Positions 10,982 to 23,216 of a DNA stretch of 64,000 nt are shown one piece after another (within the stretch, counting starts at the first letter, position 1; every line of letters starts with the position of its first letter). Source of the DNA: Lepas anatifera (Eukaryota > Arthropoda > Thecostraca > Lepadidae); the NCBI GenBank assembly GCA_034440635.1, contig JAOTON010002200.1, positions 62,001 to 126,000 of the forward strand. The letters run 5' to 3'. The notes below the pieces were generated by a model. That model was not told where the DNA came from, searched no databases, and was given only the letters and a program-made list of their open reading frames with translations. A program made the translations under genes and the position numbers.

Positions 10982-11575
10982 AATAAGCCACCAACACGCC
11001 CCACATACCAAACATTTTTTTGGCGACGCCTACCTCAGTCAGATAGACAGTGGCTTGCGTTTTGCAACCCGTCACCAGGGAGTGAGAGTCTGTGCCTGGC
11101 TGGCACAGGCTGGTATCGACAGCAATCTCGTCGAACCACATGAAGCAGCTGTTATTGAACCATAGCTCATCTCGACAGTTAACACGAACACAACCTACGC
11201 CAACAAAGCAAAAATTTGCCTCCTGAACCGACGCGCCAGTAATTTATGAACTTGCTTGCGGAGCCGTTCGAAAACCATGTCTGTTTCTATATAGACGGTT
11301 GCAAAAGAAAGTGACAATGGCACAGGGCGTGCATTTGTTGGTGACGATGTTGAGAAGTTTTCTAGTTTGCCTTACGAAGGATCCATTTTTACTTCAGAGC
11401 TTTACTCCATTTTTTTGCTGTTTGGACCAAGTGTCTAAGCTCATGGTGAAGAAGTTTGCGATTTTTACCGATTCGCTGTCTTATCTGCAGACATTGAAGC
11501 CATTTTATTTCTATAATGCGTCGTCACCTTGGCAGGCCATGCTGAAGATGACTGGATCTTCTGTGTGCACTGATT
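10982..11575 (+). pseudogene. LINE fragment, RNase H domain remnant
   Basis: CFYIDGCKRK near 11280 corresponds to the RNase H first strand (usual F-Y-T-D-G-S). FTSELYSIF near 11390 carries the second conserved acidic block (x-x-E-x-x-A/S-I). AIFTDSLSYLQTLKP near 11459 carries the third (x-x-T-D-S-x-x-x-x). These order correctly but lie in different frames, so the copy is dead. It follows the RT remnants upstream on the same strand. Confidence 0.6.
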
Positions 11576-13045
11576 AGTCCAGTAGGAAGACACAGGCAGT
11601 TTGGATGGCTACCATCTCAGCCTGAAAACTCGAGCAGAGCGAGCCTGCTGGTCGCCTGAGCTCATGCTGGGCTCTGTCTGGTGACTCAATGAAGACCCAG
11701 CTCCCCCGCTCGTGACCCCTCCGTGCACTGACCCGTCGGTCCACACCCATGTGGCACATTGAGTCAGGGAAGCGAGGTGGGGGAGAGCTACTCGCTTCTT
11801 CCGGACATGTGGCGCTCCTGATGTCAGTGGGCCCACGTCTAGTTGAAATGTGACTCACTCTCCTGATACCCACAGTGGAAGACGTCGAGGAAGGAAAGAC
11901 TCGATGGGGAGGGAGATGCCTGCTTGATCCCACATGTCTTTGCCCACCTGCCGCCACCCGGTCACGGAGGAGAGTCGAGAGAGCGCTGTCGCCTCCGCAC
12001 GTCTTCACAGAGGGTCTTCTGGCGGCAGGGTATGGAATTTCACCAGCAGTCGGGTCGCGAGTACCCTCCTTCTGGCCGCTACGCGGGGAGCCTTAACTCG
12101 GCTGGGAGTGGAGTGGGTGCATCCTGTGATGATACGCGCCGACGCTCTCATTTTGCGTTCCAGCAGCTCGATATGAAATGGCGGTGTGGCGTGGAGCCAC
12201 GCTGCGGCCGCTTACTCCATCGCTCCTCTCACGTAGCCAGTAGCGACGGTTCGGAGGTGCTGTTCGTGCAGCCCCCAGTTGCAGCCGGACAGTTGACGTA
12301 GGTGGGAGATGCGGGGTGGACCTTCTCCCACAGTCTCTTACAGTGTGGACCGAAATGGAGGAGCCGATCGATGGTGACGTCAAGTAGCTGTAGGGTGTCT
12401 CCAGCAGTGACAGACTTCCCGTCGACCTTAAAATTGAAGGGATCGGCGTCTCTGGCCCACTGGGACATCACCAGTACTTGGATTTTGGCTCCTGATACCA
12501 CCATTTTGTGCTGTCGGGTCCACTTCATGAGGGTGCCAGCAGCAGCTTTATTGCGCCCGGTCCTTGGCGACTTGGATGTTTTTGCCCGTGCAGAGAGCCG
12601 CCGTATCATCGGCGTACATGTAGGGGAGCATCCGGGAACAGCGCAGAGTGCGTCTACCAGCCGAGCCGCCCATACAAAATAAAACTGGCGATAAGACACT
12701 TCCTTACGGCAGGCCAGTTCGGAAAATGCGCTCACTGGAAAGCACACCATTTAGTTCCACCTGGACTCTTCGGTCCCGGAGTCACTGCCAAATCCAGGCC
12801 ACCGTGCAATTTGACAGCCCCATCTACAGCAGGCGAACGCGTAGCAGGTGGTGGTCCACTACGTCGTACGCGTGCGCGAAATCAAACGCGACGAGGACGT
12901 ATTTCTGCGCGGTCTGTCCATCGGGAGGGCGGCTGTGTCTCGATTTGGGCATGCACAGTGCACGCTCACCTCTTCTCTTAAATGAGTCCTGAACTTGACC
13001 TGAAGGCGATGGTTGATGGTACAAGTGGATGGTCAGTGACAAAAT
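11576..13045 (-). pseudogene. Degenerate R1-like LINE: RT plus RNase H
   Basis: Read on the minus strand, YVLVAFDFAHAYDVVDHHLL (12850-12905) is the first RT catalytic block. RTGLP, a stop, then GSVLSPVLFCMGGSAG follows, and YMYADDTAALCTGK near 12590-12625 is an intact YADD box. VWTDGSVHGG near 11740 is an RNase H start, and SSFQAEMVAIQTAC near 11600-11630 is its second acidic block. Frameshifts and stops separate the blocks. The clade call (R1 or a relative with RNase H) is tentative. Confidence 0.65.
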
Positions 13046-14040
13046 ATACTCGTTTTATCAATCTGAATGGTCTTTTCACTTCGATCTGAACACTGCACAT
13101 GATCATTAAACGCGCAAATTACAGACAATAAACGAAAAAAGTTTTCAATTTATCAAGAGAGTACTTGGACACATTGAAATTGTTTTCTTTTATTCTAGTA
13201 GGGCCCATTTGTGTCACAAATCACACATGCCTATGGCATGATCTATTTCAGCATTCAATCACATGGCTACCGAAATTCTCTTAACACCTCCGAAATTTCA
13301 CGCACAAGAGCAATTCTCCCATGCTGATGAATTGAAGAATATAGATAAAGGTCGATGGAAAATGACCACATACTTCATTTTGTGTTTATCTTAACGTTTC
13401 AACTTCCCTTATATCTCCTTGAGTCTGCCATCTGGTTCAAACATTATTTTTTAGGAGCAATTAATAATGTGGGTTAAAGTCCGGTTTGTGTCTCCTACAA
13501 CTTAAAAGCTTTTCCGCTGAGATAATTTTCTTGGACAGCGCACAGGCCAGGTTCACACTCGCTGCGATTATTTTCAATGTCCTCTCACCATTATCTTACG
13601 AATCTTGGCCACGTGGAAAGGCAAAATGATGCTTATCATATTTGATATTAAAATAAACTTAACCCCTCTTCACTAATAGAAAAATCCTCAGATATATACC
13701 TTTATGTTCAGCTGTTGCATCTTCCCAAGTGTCTTGAATTTCTCCATGACCTAGTGGCAGTTACAGATTTTTCAAGAGTTGCCGAAAAAGTGTGGACTGA
13801 ACTGTTAAGCAATTCATTGTTTCAAATATCACGCCAAATAGGCATCTTGCTTGGCTGGTACAAACTGTTATGGCTGGGAGAGGGTGGGATAGGACGTTGT
13901 TAAAAATACGATCCACCAAAATGACGGCAACCGAAAACCGAATACCATAGGCGCCCTTTGGGTGAAAAGTTCATGGTAAAGTGCCCACTTTGAGGCTCCG
14001 CGTTCTCCCCCCCACCTTACTAAAATTCTAGATCCGCCCA
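13046..14040. other. Unrecognised AT-rich DNA
   Basis: No recognisable gene, RNA or repeat is seen in this stretch. Confidence 0.6.
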
Positions 14041-14290
14041 TACGCGGATCCAGGGGGCAAAGGGGAGGGGCAGATGCAGCCCCCGATCGATCCTCGGCGC
14101 CCCCTGAAATGGTCACGGCGCCCCCCTGAAAGGTCGATGGCACTCGCCTGAAGTGGCGCTTCCCACTCTCCCCAGGATGCGAAAATCGGTGCTCACCGAT
14201 AGGATTTTACGCCCACCTGGTAGGTTTTTCCGGTCAAAAGTGGCGCCCCCTGCTCCGGATGGCGCCCCCGGGAAGGTGCTCCCCTCCGAT
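14041..14290 (-). repeat. GGCGCC-rich degenerate repeat, short copy
   Basis: GGCGCCCCC words recur at about 15-40 bp spacing. The stretch looks like a short inverted relative of the larger tracts at 15300-16060 and 16300-16600. Confidence 0.6.
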
Positions 14291-14661
14291 TGGCAATCCT
14301 GGATCTGCCTATAGATCCGTCACTGTTCAAGAGCAAACAATTCACAGAAAAAGCAGGATGATATCAAATGTTAGCGGGGAGTGGTGCGGCCAAGATAATT
14401 GATGATGCTAACAAATTGTTTAGTTATGTGGATAAAATAATTGGGTCGCCACACGGGATTGGAAGGGGACTCCTGCCTTCTTATGAGATGGGCAGTGTGC
14501 TAAAAATATATCGTCAAGTCAATATAAAATTTAGTTTTATACAGTGCACTGTTCACTGCAGTGATACAAGAGTGCTCTGTCCTTTTTCTGTGGGTTTATG
14601 ACACCCGGTAGGGTTCGTTTTAGCCTCAAATATGGCTTTTGTGGTATTTATTTGGCCATTT

Positions 14662-15018
14662 GGCCGCCCCGGTTGCTCGGTTGGTAGAGCGTCGGGCTCC
14701 GGCCCGCTGCTGAGAAGCATGCAGTGGCAGTGCATGTCCAGGCTTGAGATCGGTTCCCCTGAGACGCTCCGGCGCTCAATCGTTTGCCCGACGTAGGTCG
14801 GCTGGCAACTGACTGATGAGAGGGTGACCTGAGCGAGGCGGCCATCCCTGTGCTTTGTGGGAGGTTAAACTTTGGCTTCTAAATCAACCCTTCATTGTGG
14901 GCGTTACTCGTTCGGGTGGTGGGGTCGGGGTCTCCGTGACAAGTCCCTTGAGGACTTTAATGAGACTCAGACTCCAACAGCCGTACTGGGAAGAACTTGG
15001 ACGAAATTTATAAAAAAA
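14662..15018 (+). mobile_element. tRNA-derived SINE, copy 1 (full length)
   Basis: The head GGCCGCCCCGGTTGCTCGGT then TGGTAGAGCG is a tRNA-like box A. The body continues through CAGTGGCAGTGCATGTCCAG and TTTGTGGGAGGTTAAACTTT and ends in AATTTATAAAAAAA. Five long copies of about 355 bp occur in the window. They act as internal references for insertions and deletions. Confidence 0.85.
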
Positions 15019-15299
15019 CAAGATTTTTTAGTGCAAATACAATTTGAACCTTTTGGCCTTTTCGCAAACCCGGTTTGGCCTTTTTCCGTTGAAAAAAAAC
15101 CCGCAGTCCTGGGCAGCATCTCTAATCTTTAGAATATGGAATAACAAAAATTAGGAGACATTTTTTTAACACTAGCACGTCTAAATTTTATTAACACCTC
15201 CCCTCCAAATGGGGGTTTGGTCCCCTGAAGACATTATAATGGCCAGCACAAGAAAATCGCCACCGCCCCCCTCCACTGAGTTTTCCTTAAAAAATGTTC

Positions 15300-16295
15300 T
15301 GCTGTCCTTTCCAGGGGCGCCTTTCCTATCCATGGGTGCTTATTCTTTCCAGAGGGGGCGCCTTTGCTCTCGGGGGGGCGCCTTTTGCTATCCAGGGATG
15401 CCTGTGCTAACCAGGGGGTGCATATTATATCAAGGGGCGCCGTTGATCTTCTTCGGAGGCGTCTCTGCTGTCCAGGAGGCGCCTGCGCTATCCAGGGGCA
15501 CCTATGCTATCCAGAGACCCGGATCCTTTACTCAGGGGGCGGGGGCCGACTTTTGCTGTCCAGGGGTGCCTGTGCTAACCAGGGGCGCATATGCTATCCC
15601 GGGGTGCCGTTGCTCTTCTTTAGGGGCGTCTCTGCCGTCCAGGGGTGCCTATGTTATCCAGAGGGTGTGTTCTGTCCATGGGGCGCTTTTGGTATCAAAG
15701 GGCGTATTTGCTGTTTCGGGGGCGCCTATCCTATCCAGAGGGCGCCCCTGCTGTCCAGGGAGCGCGATTGCTATTAAAAGGAGCTTATTGTATCCAGAGG
15801 GGTGCCTTTGCTCTATGGGGGGAGGGGGCGCCTCTTAGTGTACAGGAGTGCTTGTGCTAACCAGAGGGCGCCTATGCTATTCAGGGGCGTCGTTACTCCT
15901 CAATTGGGGGTGCCTTTTTCTGTCTAGGGGCGCCTCTGCTTTCTAGAGGTCGCCTTTGCTATCCAGAGGGGCGCTTTTACTCAAGGGGGTGGGCACCTTT
16001 TGCTGTCCAGGGTGCAGCTTTGATGTCAGGGGGCACCATTCATATTTGAAAGTGTATTTTATTTTACACAGAGGGTACTACCTCTTCAGACAGGTGATGT
16101 ATCTGATTTTCTCTTGACCGGCCGGGGGCGGCGGCAAAATCCGGGGGTGCTACCCAAATCCGTGAGGGCCTCCCCGTACGAGGTCAAAACCAGGTGTGCA
16201 AAAATATACTATTGTACACCATCATTTTTTCAAGGTGTGCAACTGCACACCCTGTCCTGCGGAATCCGCCGTCCCTGCCGCCGTTGTTCTCGGGA
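15300..16295 (+). repeat. Degenerate GGCGCC/TATCCAGGGG repeat with a hairpin tail, copy 1
   Basis: The front half repeats GGGGCGCCTTTGCTATCCAG with heavy variation, at spacings of about 20-45 bp. It ends in a non-repetitive tail from about 16030, with two hairpins: GGTGTGC...GTACACC near 16194 and GGTGTGCAACTGCACACC at 16234-16251. It is followed by a second shorter copy of the whole arrangement at 16300-16815. Confidence 0.75.
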
Positions 16296-16299
16296 GGGG

Positions 16300-16815
16300 G
16301 GGGTTCTCTCTTATCTCTCCAGGGGGCGCCTTTCTTATCAAAGGGCGCCTATGTTTTCCAGGGGCGCCTTTTCTCTGCGGGGGGGCGCCTTTTGCTGTCA
16401 AGGGGTGCCTGTGCTAACCAGGGGGCGCATGTGATATCTAGGGGCGCCGTTTCTCTTCTTCGGAGGCGCCTCAGCTGTCCAGGAGGCGCCTACGCTTTTC
16501 AAGGGCGCCTATGCTATCCAGAAGGGCCCCTTTACTCAAGGGTGGCGCCTTTTGCTTTCCAGGGCGCAGTTTTGATGTCAAGGTGCGTCATTCATGTATG
16601 AAAATGTCTTTTTCACAGAGGATCCTACCTCTTCAGGTAGGCGGTAATTAGGCTTGATTTTCTCTGACCGGCCGGGGGCGCCGGCTGAGGCCTGGGGGGG
16701 GGCGCCTCCTGGACAAAGCCAAAACAAGTGGTGCAAAAAGATACTTTTGCACCACTTGAAAAAAAATCGAGTGGTGCAACTGCACCACTTGCACCCTGGA
16801 ATCCGCCGTCCCTGG
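16300..16815 (+). repeat. GGCGCC repeat with hairpin tail, copy 2
   Basis: This has the same order as copy 1: GGCGCC tract, TTCACAGAGGATCCTACCTC, TGACCGGCCGGGGGCG, two hairpins and GGAATCCGCCGTCCCTG. The hairpins are AAGTGGTGCAAAA paired with TTTTGCACCACTT (16726-16757) and AGTGGTGCA/TGCACCACT (16770-16789). Confidence 0.75.
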
Positions 16816-18560
16816 TACAGGAAGTCACACAGGAAACGGAAGATTAAAATATGGAAATCAATGAATTAGTATTATTAAAGCCAGGAGCCAAGGATATCCT
16901 TTTTCTAGACTGCCACTGCCAAATAAAGCTGCCACACCATGTGGTTAGGGTTACAACAACATAGGGAAATAATTGCACCTCCATACTATTCGAAAATTCC
17001 CAAGTTAAAAAACATGATCTAAACTGTATTTTCAGGGATGATAAAAGTATTGCTCTTTGTTTCTGTTAAAGAAGGATGATAGATAATTTTGCTAAATGAA
17101 ACATTCGTATGCCATGAGTCTAACCAAAATCTAAGCTATAATTACTAGAGTACCTAGTTGCATTTGCAAATTCTAAGAACTATAGCAAAACCTAGGCAAT
17201 AGCATACCATATCAACATATGACAAAGGACAATAGAAATGAAAATTTTATCAAAGTGTTGCATTTAACCCGTTTTCGGCCGTAACTCTTTTCGATTTAGA
17301 TTATCGTGAAATCGATAGAGAATGCTTGCTATAGCCGACGTGACCAAACAAACAGATCAGCGCGGCACGCGGTCCAGACTAGTTTCATATTATTTCCAGC
17401 TATTTTTCCAGAACCTTGGACCTGGAGTGGACTACTTCAACTGGGTATTGACTGCCCAAAGCTCAAAATGGGTGACAGGGGAAGCATGATGAAATGATTT
17501 ATTTAACATTTTGTAACATCCCAATAAAGTACGCATGCATTACTCCAGGTACCTACTTACCTTCCTGTGAGTAAGACTCACGTGTGCTTTGATAGCTTAG
17601 ATGTTTCAATGGACACAGTTGTAACTTTTACAGTCAGGGTCTCATGCTGTGTGTAGGAAGTGCCTGTATAGTTAAATTTCCTTGGTCTTCCACTCACTAT
17701 ATACCATCAAGTTGAAATCTGGCAGACTTTTAATCCGGCCAGTTTAGTTCTATGATTTGGAAAAATAAACTTAGCTTATGCAATTGAACAATATGTTTAA
17801 AAAAATTAATGATTCGCTCTTACTCTTGTCGGGACGACACATTTTATCTACCTATAGTTTTAAAATTGTGATGGATTTTCATTTTTTTTGTTTGAATTTG
17901 TTTTCTACAACCTTTGACATTCTTGGATCAAAATATAATTTTGAAAAAATGTGGCCCAATTCTTGTAATTTTTATTTCTTATCAAATTTAGATTTCATGC
18001 ACAGATGCTGAATTAAAATGTCAGAACACACATAAATATAAACTTTGAAAACAATCGAGCGTAAACTATGAGAAAATGAGAGACATTCAGTTATACATGA
18101 ATGCCTTTACGAATGCTTCAAACATTTATATGCCCATAACTTTTGAAATTGCCAACATATTTCAAATTTCTTTTTATGGAATCAGTCCCCCAGGTTACTT
18201 AGGAATATGCATATAGAAGAAATAGATTTTAACCCCCAAGAATTCAAAATCATTATACAATTTTGGATTACTTTCCACTTTAAAAATATTTTGCATGACC
18301 TGAAGACCATCTAAACTAATTTTGAATAATATCCTCTAATAAATTAAATATTTTGTATTACCTAAATGTGACAAATAAAGGCCATGTCCTCAGGCTTCTG
18401 CTCCACAAGCTATAATTGCCTCTGGGGAACGTTCCTATCATCTCGGGGCATCAACTGGTCTGCGTTGGGGAACGAAATTGTTTTTTTTTTCTGAGTTAGT
18501 TAGTTAGTTAAGGACTTTTTATAAGGCGTTCTGTGCAAAACACCTTTGCCCGCCTCTAAA
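16816..18560. other. Unrecognised AT-rich DNA
   Basis: This is long AT-rich sequence. Short open frames (17306-17497, 17778-18011) carry no recognisable motif. There is a TTAG run near 18497. Confidence 0.6.
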
Positions 18561-18918
18561 TTTTTTTATAAATTTTGTTCAAGTTGTTCCTGGTAAGGCT
18601 GCTGGAGTCGGAGTCTCACTAAAGTCATCAAGGGACTTGTCACAGGGACCCCGACCCCACCACCCGAACGAGCAACTCCCTCAATGGAGGGTTAATTTAG
18701 AAGCCAAAGTTTAACGTCCCACAAAGCACAGGGACGGCCGCCCCGCTCAGGTCACCCTCTCACCAGTCAGTTGCCAGCCGACCTGTACGTCGGGTAAACT
18801 ATTGAGCGCCGGAGCGTCTCAGGGGCACCGATCCCAAGCCTGGACATGCACTGCCACTGCATGCTTCTGAGCAGCGGGCCGGAGTCCAACGCTCTACCAA
18901 CTGAGCTACCGGGGCGGC
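18561..18918 (-). mobile_element. tRNA-derived SINE, copy 2 (full length)
   Basis: This is the inverse of copy 1. It runs from TTTTTTTATAAATTTTGTTC at the left (3' tail) to the tRNA-like head CTGAGCTACCGGGGCGGC at the right. It is highly similar to the copies at 21028 and 56711. Confidence 0.9.
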
Positions 18919-19278
18919 GATTATTTACTTGTGATTATTTGTGACCTCTGCAGCCCCTTATGGGCGTTTTTCTAACCCTCTTGGTCTTGAGATCTCAGGG
19001 GGGCACTTAAGGACCCCTCCACTCCGCGTTGACGGCAGACCCTTCTCCACTGCGCGTATTAAGGGCCGGAAAAGGACAAAAAGCGTAAAACGGAGAACGC
19101 TTATTAAGGTCATAATGAGACAATTTTTGGCAGGCTGTTTCAGTCTCCTGGAACTAGTTAGAAATACTGATGTGTTCTTCCGTACCTAAGGCTGTTTCCC
19201 AGCGCACACAACCCAGACAAAGTTGGTCGGGCCCGCGTGCCGTAGTCAGCTGACCGGGCCCGCCTCTGTCCGCTACAG

Positions 19279-19457
19279 AGTAAGCAGTCACCGGTGGAGG
19301 AGCTGCTGAACCAGGCCGACCAACTCATCGCCAACCAGAAGCCCAAGGCCGAGGTGTACTCTGCAATGGCAGAGAGCCTGGGACTGGCCTGGCGTGACCT
19401 GAACGCGCAGCTGGAGACGCGCCGTCAGCTGCTGCAGCACAGCGTCGACTTCCACAG
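19279..19457 (+). CDS. CCDC141: CCDC141-like spectrin-repeat protein, exon 1 of those visible
   Basis: The exon follows CGCTACAG and ends CCACAG before GTGAGA, in phase 2. An alternative AG at 19287 would remove three codons. It encodes about 59 residues of helical, charged sequence with VEELLNQADQLIANQ, VYSAMAESLGLAW and LETRRQLLQHSVDF. The middle motif closely follows VYDAMAETLGEAW of human CCDC141 as I remember it. CCDC141 is a centrosome-associated coiled-coil/spectrin-repeat protein. The first part of the gene, including the start codon, is not recognised upstream. The exon-intron junction is followed at once by about 20 repeats of itself. Alternative: another spectrin-repeat family such as SESTD1 or Trio. 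Confidence 0.7.
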
Positions 19458-19930
19458 GTGAGACTGCACCCTCCACAGCGTCGACCTCCACAGGTGAGAC
19501 TGCACCGACCTCCACAGGTGAGACTGCACCCTCCACAGCGTCGACCTCCACAGGTGAGACTGCACCGACCTCCACAGGTGAGACTGCACCGACTTCCACA
19601 GGTGAGACTGCACCCTCCACAGCGTCTACCTCCACAGGTGAGACTGCACCGACCTCCACAGGTGAGACTGCACCGACTTCCACAGGTGAGACTGCACCGT
19701 CCTCCACAGGTGAGACTGCACCGACCTCCACAGGTGAGACTGCACCGACTTCCACAGGTGAGACTGCACCGACTTCCACAGGTGAGACTGCACCGTCCTC
19801 CACAGGTGAGACTGCACCGTCTTCCACAGGTGAGACTGCACCGACCTCCACAGGTGAGACTGCACCGACCTCCACAGGTGAGACTGCACCGACCTCCACA
19901 GGTGAGACTGCACCGACCTCCTCAGCGTCG
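19441..19930 (+). repeat. 24-bp minisatellite made of the exon 1 donor junction
   Basis: The unit is GACCTCCACAG, then GTGAGACTGCACC. It is the last 11 bases of exon 1 plus the first 13 of the intron, repeated about 18-20 times. A few units carry an extra CCTCCACAGCGTC. Each unit keeps CAG|GTGAGA, a near-consensus 5' splice site. In the exon 1 frame the second unit reads CAC AGG TGA, so use of any downstream donor adds a stop. Confidence 0.95.
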
Positions 19931-19934
19931 ACTT

Positions 19935-20550
19935 CGGAGGGAGGCGAGCGGAACGTCTTCCCCGGCCGCGGCCGTGTAGCTGTGGAGGACCGGGCCAAAG
20001 CTGTGGCCCGCGTCCGTACATACTCCCTCGTGAGCAAGCACCCCCGCCACCAGAGACATGACCGAGCCACGAAGGCCTTACTGCGCACAGAGAGGTCTTG
20101 CCCATGCCCTTGTGATGTCTCCTGTCAGCCCTTCCGCAAAGACGAGATGCTGGACCAGATTAGGCATATGAGGTCCAAGAAAGCGCCCGGGCACGATGAC
20201 GTGTGCACGGAGCACCTCCGGCACCCGGCACCGGCAGCCCAGGATTCCCTCCTGCACCTCATCAACAGCTCGTGGTGCACCTCAATGGTGCCTAAGGCGT
20301 GAAGGAGAGCGACCATTATACTGATCTTGAAAGTGGGGAAGAACCACACGACGTATCCAGCTATCGGCCCATCTCACTCACCAGCCACATCGCGAAGCTG
20401 GCCGAGTGGATGGTCGGAGCAATGCTAACCCACCTGCTGGAGAGGGACAGGACAATCACAGAGGAGCAGGCTGGTTTTCACGTGTGGCTGCTCCGCCGAA
20501 GAGAACCTGGGACGACTCGCCCAAGAAGTCCAGGACAGTTTTAAACTCCC
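19935..20550 (+). pseudogene. 5'-truncated LINE RT fragment (R1-like)
   Basis: Two plus frames match the N-terminal RT region of R1-type LINEs. FRKDEMLDQIRHMRSKKAPG and HDDVCTEHLR are followed by LLHLINSSW. Then, in another frame, come SYRPISLTSHIAKLAEWM and LLERDRTITEEQAGF. A frameshift and a stop near 20300 break the frame. It begins directly at the end of the exon 1 donor array, in intron 1. Confidence 0.7.
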
Positions 20551-20949
20551 GAGGCCGCGAGGTCGCTCGTCCGACGGCAAGAAAAATACAAATATGTGAG
20601 TTGGATTATATTAATTGGCACCAATATGTATAAAATACAGTGGCTGCGCTGCCATAGAGGCACATTAGCCACTGCTTAGCCACTTTTAAATGTCGAAGTA
20701 TGTATGTATTTTATGTGGAATAAATATAATTTGACTCTATGTTTGACGAAAAGATAATATTCCTTTTTCGGATCAAGGGGTCAAAGAGCCGATGATTTGC
20801 ATATCTGAGAATCCATGTTCGCAGCTCTTACCGTCAACAAATGTGAGATTAGGCACTTCGCGATTTCGCTGAATCTGCCTAACACCGTTGCAAACATAGC
20901 GTGTGCTTTTTGATTGACATCTTTAATATCTCATTGATTCGGACGCGAG

Positions 20950-21786
20950 TTAAAGGGAATGTGGCACCTTGGTCGAATCCTGGAATTTAGTGTAATTAGG
21001 CGTACTTTCAGTCAAAAATAATGAAACTTTTTTATAAATTTTGTTCAAGTTGTTCCTAGTACGGCTGCCGGAGTTGGAGTCTCACTAAAGTCATCAAGGG
21101 ACTTGTCACGGAGACCCCGACCCCACCACCCGAACGAGCAACTCCCTCAATGGAGGGTCAATTTAGAAGCCAAAGTTTAACGTCCCACAAAGCACAGGGA
21201 CGGCCGCCCCGCTCAGGTCACCCTCTCATCAGTCAGTTGCCAGCCGACCTGTACGTCGGGTAAACTATTGAGCGCCGGAGCGTCTCAGGGGAACCGATCC
21301 CAAGCCTGGACATGCACTGCCACTGCATGCTTCTGAGCAGCGGGCCGGAGCCCAACGCTCTACCAACTGAGCTACCGGGGCGGCTACTACTCATGAATTC
21401 TCTATTACTACTCATGATTTCTCTGAAAAATGTACAATAAGCTCAATATTTGGTTTTTGAAAATACTCCTCTAGAAAAAGAAATAAATATCAGCCTGTGG
21501 ATGATGTCACGATCTGGCAACCACTACCATACTTGAAACGCTTTAAGGGCTTGGGTGGCTGATGCTCATCGTGACGTCAGCATATGTCGTCACACCAGTG
21601 GCTCACAACAATGGCCGCCGGCGACGGGGGCTGAGGGGGGACGGTGTCAGGTAGGTTTTAGCTTTTTTCTACGGAAATATCGAGTTCCAAGACAAATGAA
21701 ATATGGAGTACCGGGTTTTCCGACCTGCTTTACAACTTGGCTATCTCAGTTAAAATCACGTTGTGAAGGTGCCACATTTACTTTAA
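20950..21786 (+). mobile_element. TTAA-flanked MITE, family M, copy B, split by a SINE
   Basis: The left end is TTAAAGGGAATGTGGCACCT and the right end is the inverse of TTAAAGTAAATGTGGCACCT. TTAA lies at both ends. The body matches copy A at 10527-10981 in the same terminal configuration, for example ACGGAAATATCGAGTTCCAA. SINE copy 3 has inserted inside it. Confidence 0.8.
21028..21384 (-). mobile_element. tRNA-derived SINE, copy 3 (full length)
   Basis: This is a full-length inverse copy, from TTTTTTATAAATTTTGTTCA to GAGCTACCGGGGCGGC. It lies inside MITE copy B, so this SINE was active after the MITE inserted. Confidence 0.9.
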
Positions 21787-23216
21787 ATCAGCAAATCAGG
21801 CATGCCTTGGCTGCTAGCACGTGCCATGCCGGGTCTTAGGACCTTTATTTCAGCGGATTCGTTTATAGACATTCTTGTATTCGTAGGTGTCTAGCCTTAT
21901 CTCCTGCGGCACAGTTGTTTGCCAGTCATGGCACAAAATCTTGCGGATAAAATTAAAAATCCGTTCACAAATCGGTCGTATATTACATCGGTCGTACATC
22001 GTGAGAAATTGGATGTCATAAAAATGAAGTGCTGAAGCTGTCCTTGAAATGGGAAGCTCTCGTAAGTACCTTGTCCTTCACGGCATACTTAACTACCGAC
22101 CTATCCTTCTTGAATTTTGCCTCGTACCTTCATAAACTGCCGCATAACCCTTTCCACAATTCATTGGCATATGTTTTTTATATTTGTTTTTAATTTGTAT
22201 GATATTAAACATTTAAACATAAATATTTTTTCTTGCTCATTGACTTGAGCTTGCCCCTTCTCTAGCCGACCTGCTGGATCCGCCCCTGTCCAATATCAGG
22301 TAAAAAGCCTGGGTGACGTCCTTACCTATAAGCCAATCGTGCCTAGGCTGTCATAATGTTCAAGCGCCGCCACTGATAAAATACAATTCCAAACTTTTGC
22401 AAAGATAAGCACACATACTTCCTATATTTTATTGGCTTCAAAATACCTTCATGTGAAGATCGTTGCTTAAACTACATAAAACACCAATAAAAAATGGAGT
22501 GTACACATCGAAATTAGTAACGAGCACCAAGCCCAATACCATCGCCGGCCACTCAGCCTGCAGTCGGCACGCCGGATAGACGCGTCCGGTTGGTAGTGGT
22601 GTAACAGGGAGGGGAGAACTGAGCAAGACTTCGCTTCGGTGACACTGCGAATGAACTTGATGTTGTGTGGAGGCTACTATTGCTAACAGAAAAATTTAAG
22701 CTATTCCGAAAAACTGAATGTATTACCGGAACATTTGTAACAGTTCCGATACTCCCGAACAGTTCCGAACATTATGTATTCCAGTTCAATTTATATTAGA
22801 AAGCACACACCACAGAAAAAAGCCACACAACGTCCCACGCCGACAACCGTTTTTCGAACATATACAATTAAGGCATGCTGCTTTACTTGTGGCGCCATTG
22901 AACTTCACATATTCAATGTGAAGCTCTAACCTTCTGTTCCTCATCATTCGAGAGCTCAGGACAATAACGGTATTCGAATTAATCGGTAGGAACTTGTGAA
23001 TCTTCAATGTTTCTTTTCTCGTGATTGCGTTATCGAAGCGTTTTCTGAGCTCAGTAGCTTATTTGAGTACTTTTTATTGAAAAAATTTCCGTAGAGATCG
23101 AGGCAAGCAATGGAACACTGCTTTCCGTTTTCTCTTCCACGCATGGTTGCTGAGATTGTAGGATATGGGTAACCCCATGCCAGTAAAGGTGGCCCGGGGC
23201 CTCATACCAATGTGCG
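21787..23216. other. Unrecognised intron 1 DNA
   Basis: AT-rich. No domain, RNA gene or clear repeat is seen. Confidence 0.6.

Noticed and set aside
20640..20690. Short direct repeats GCCACTGCTTAGCCACTT as a hairpin or regulatory site
   Set aside because: Too short and imperfect to distinguish from chance in this composition.
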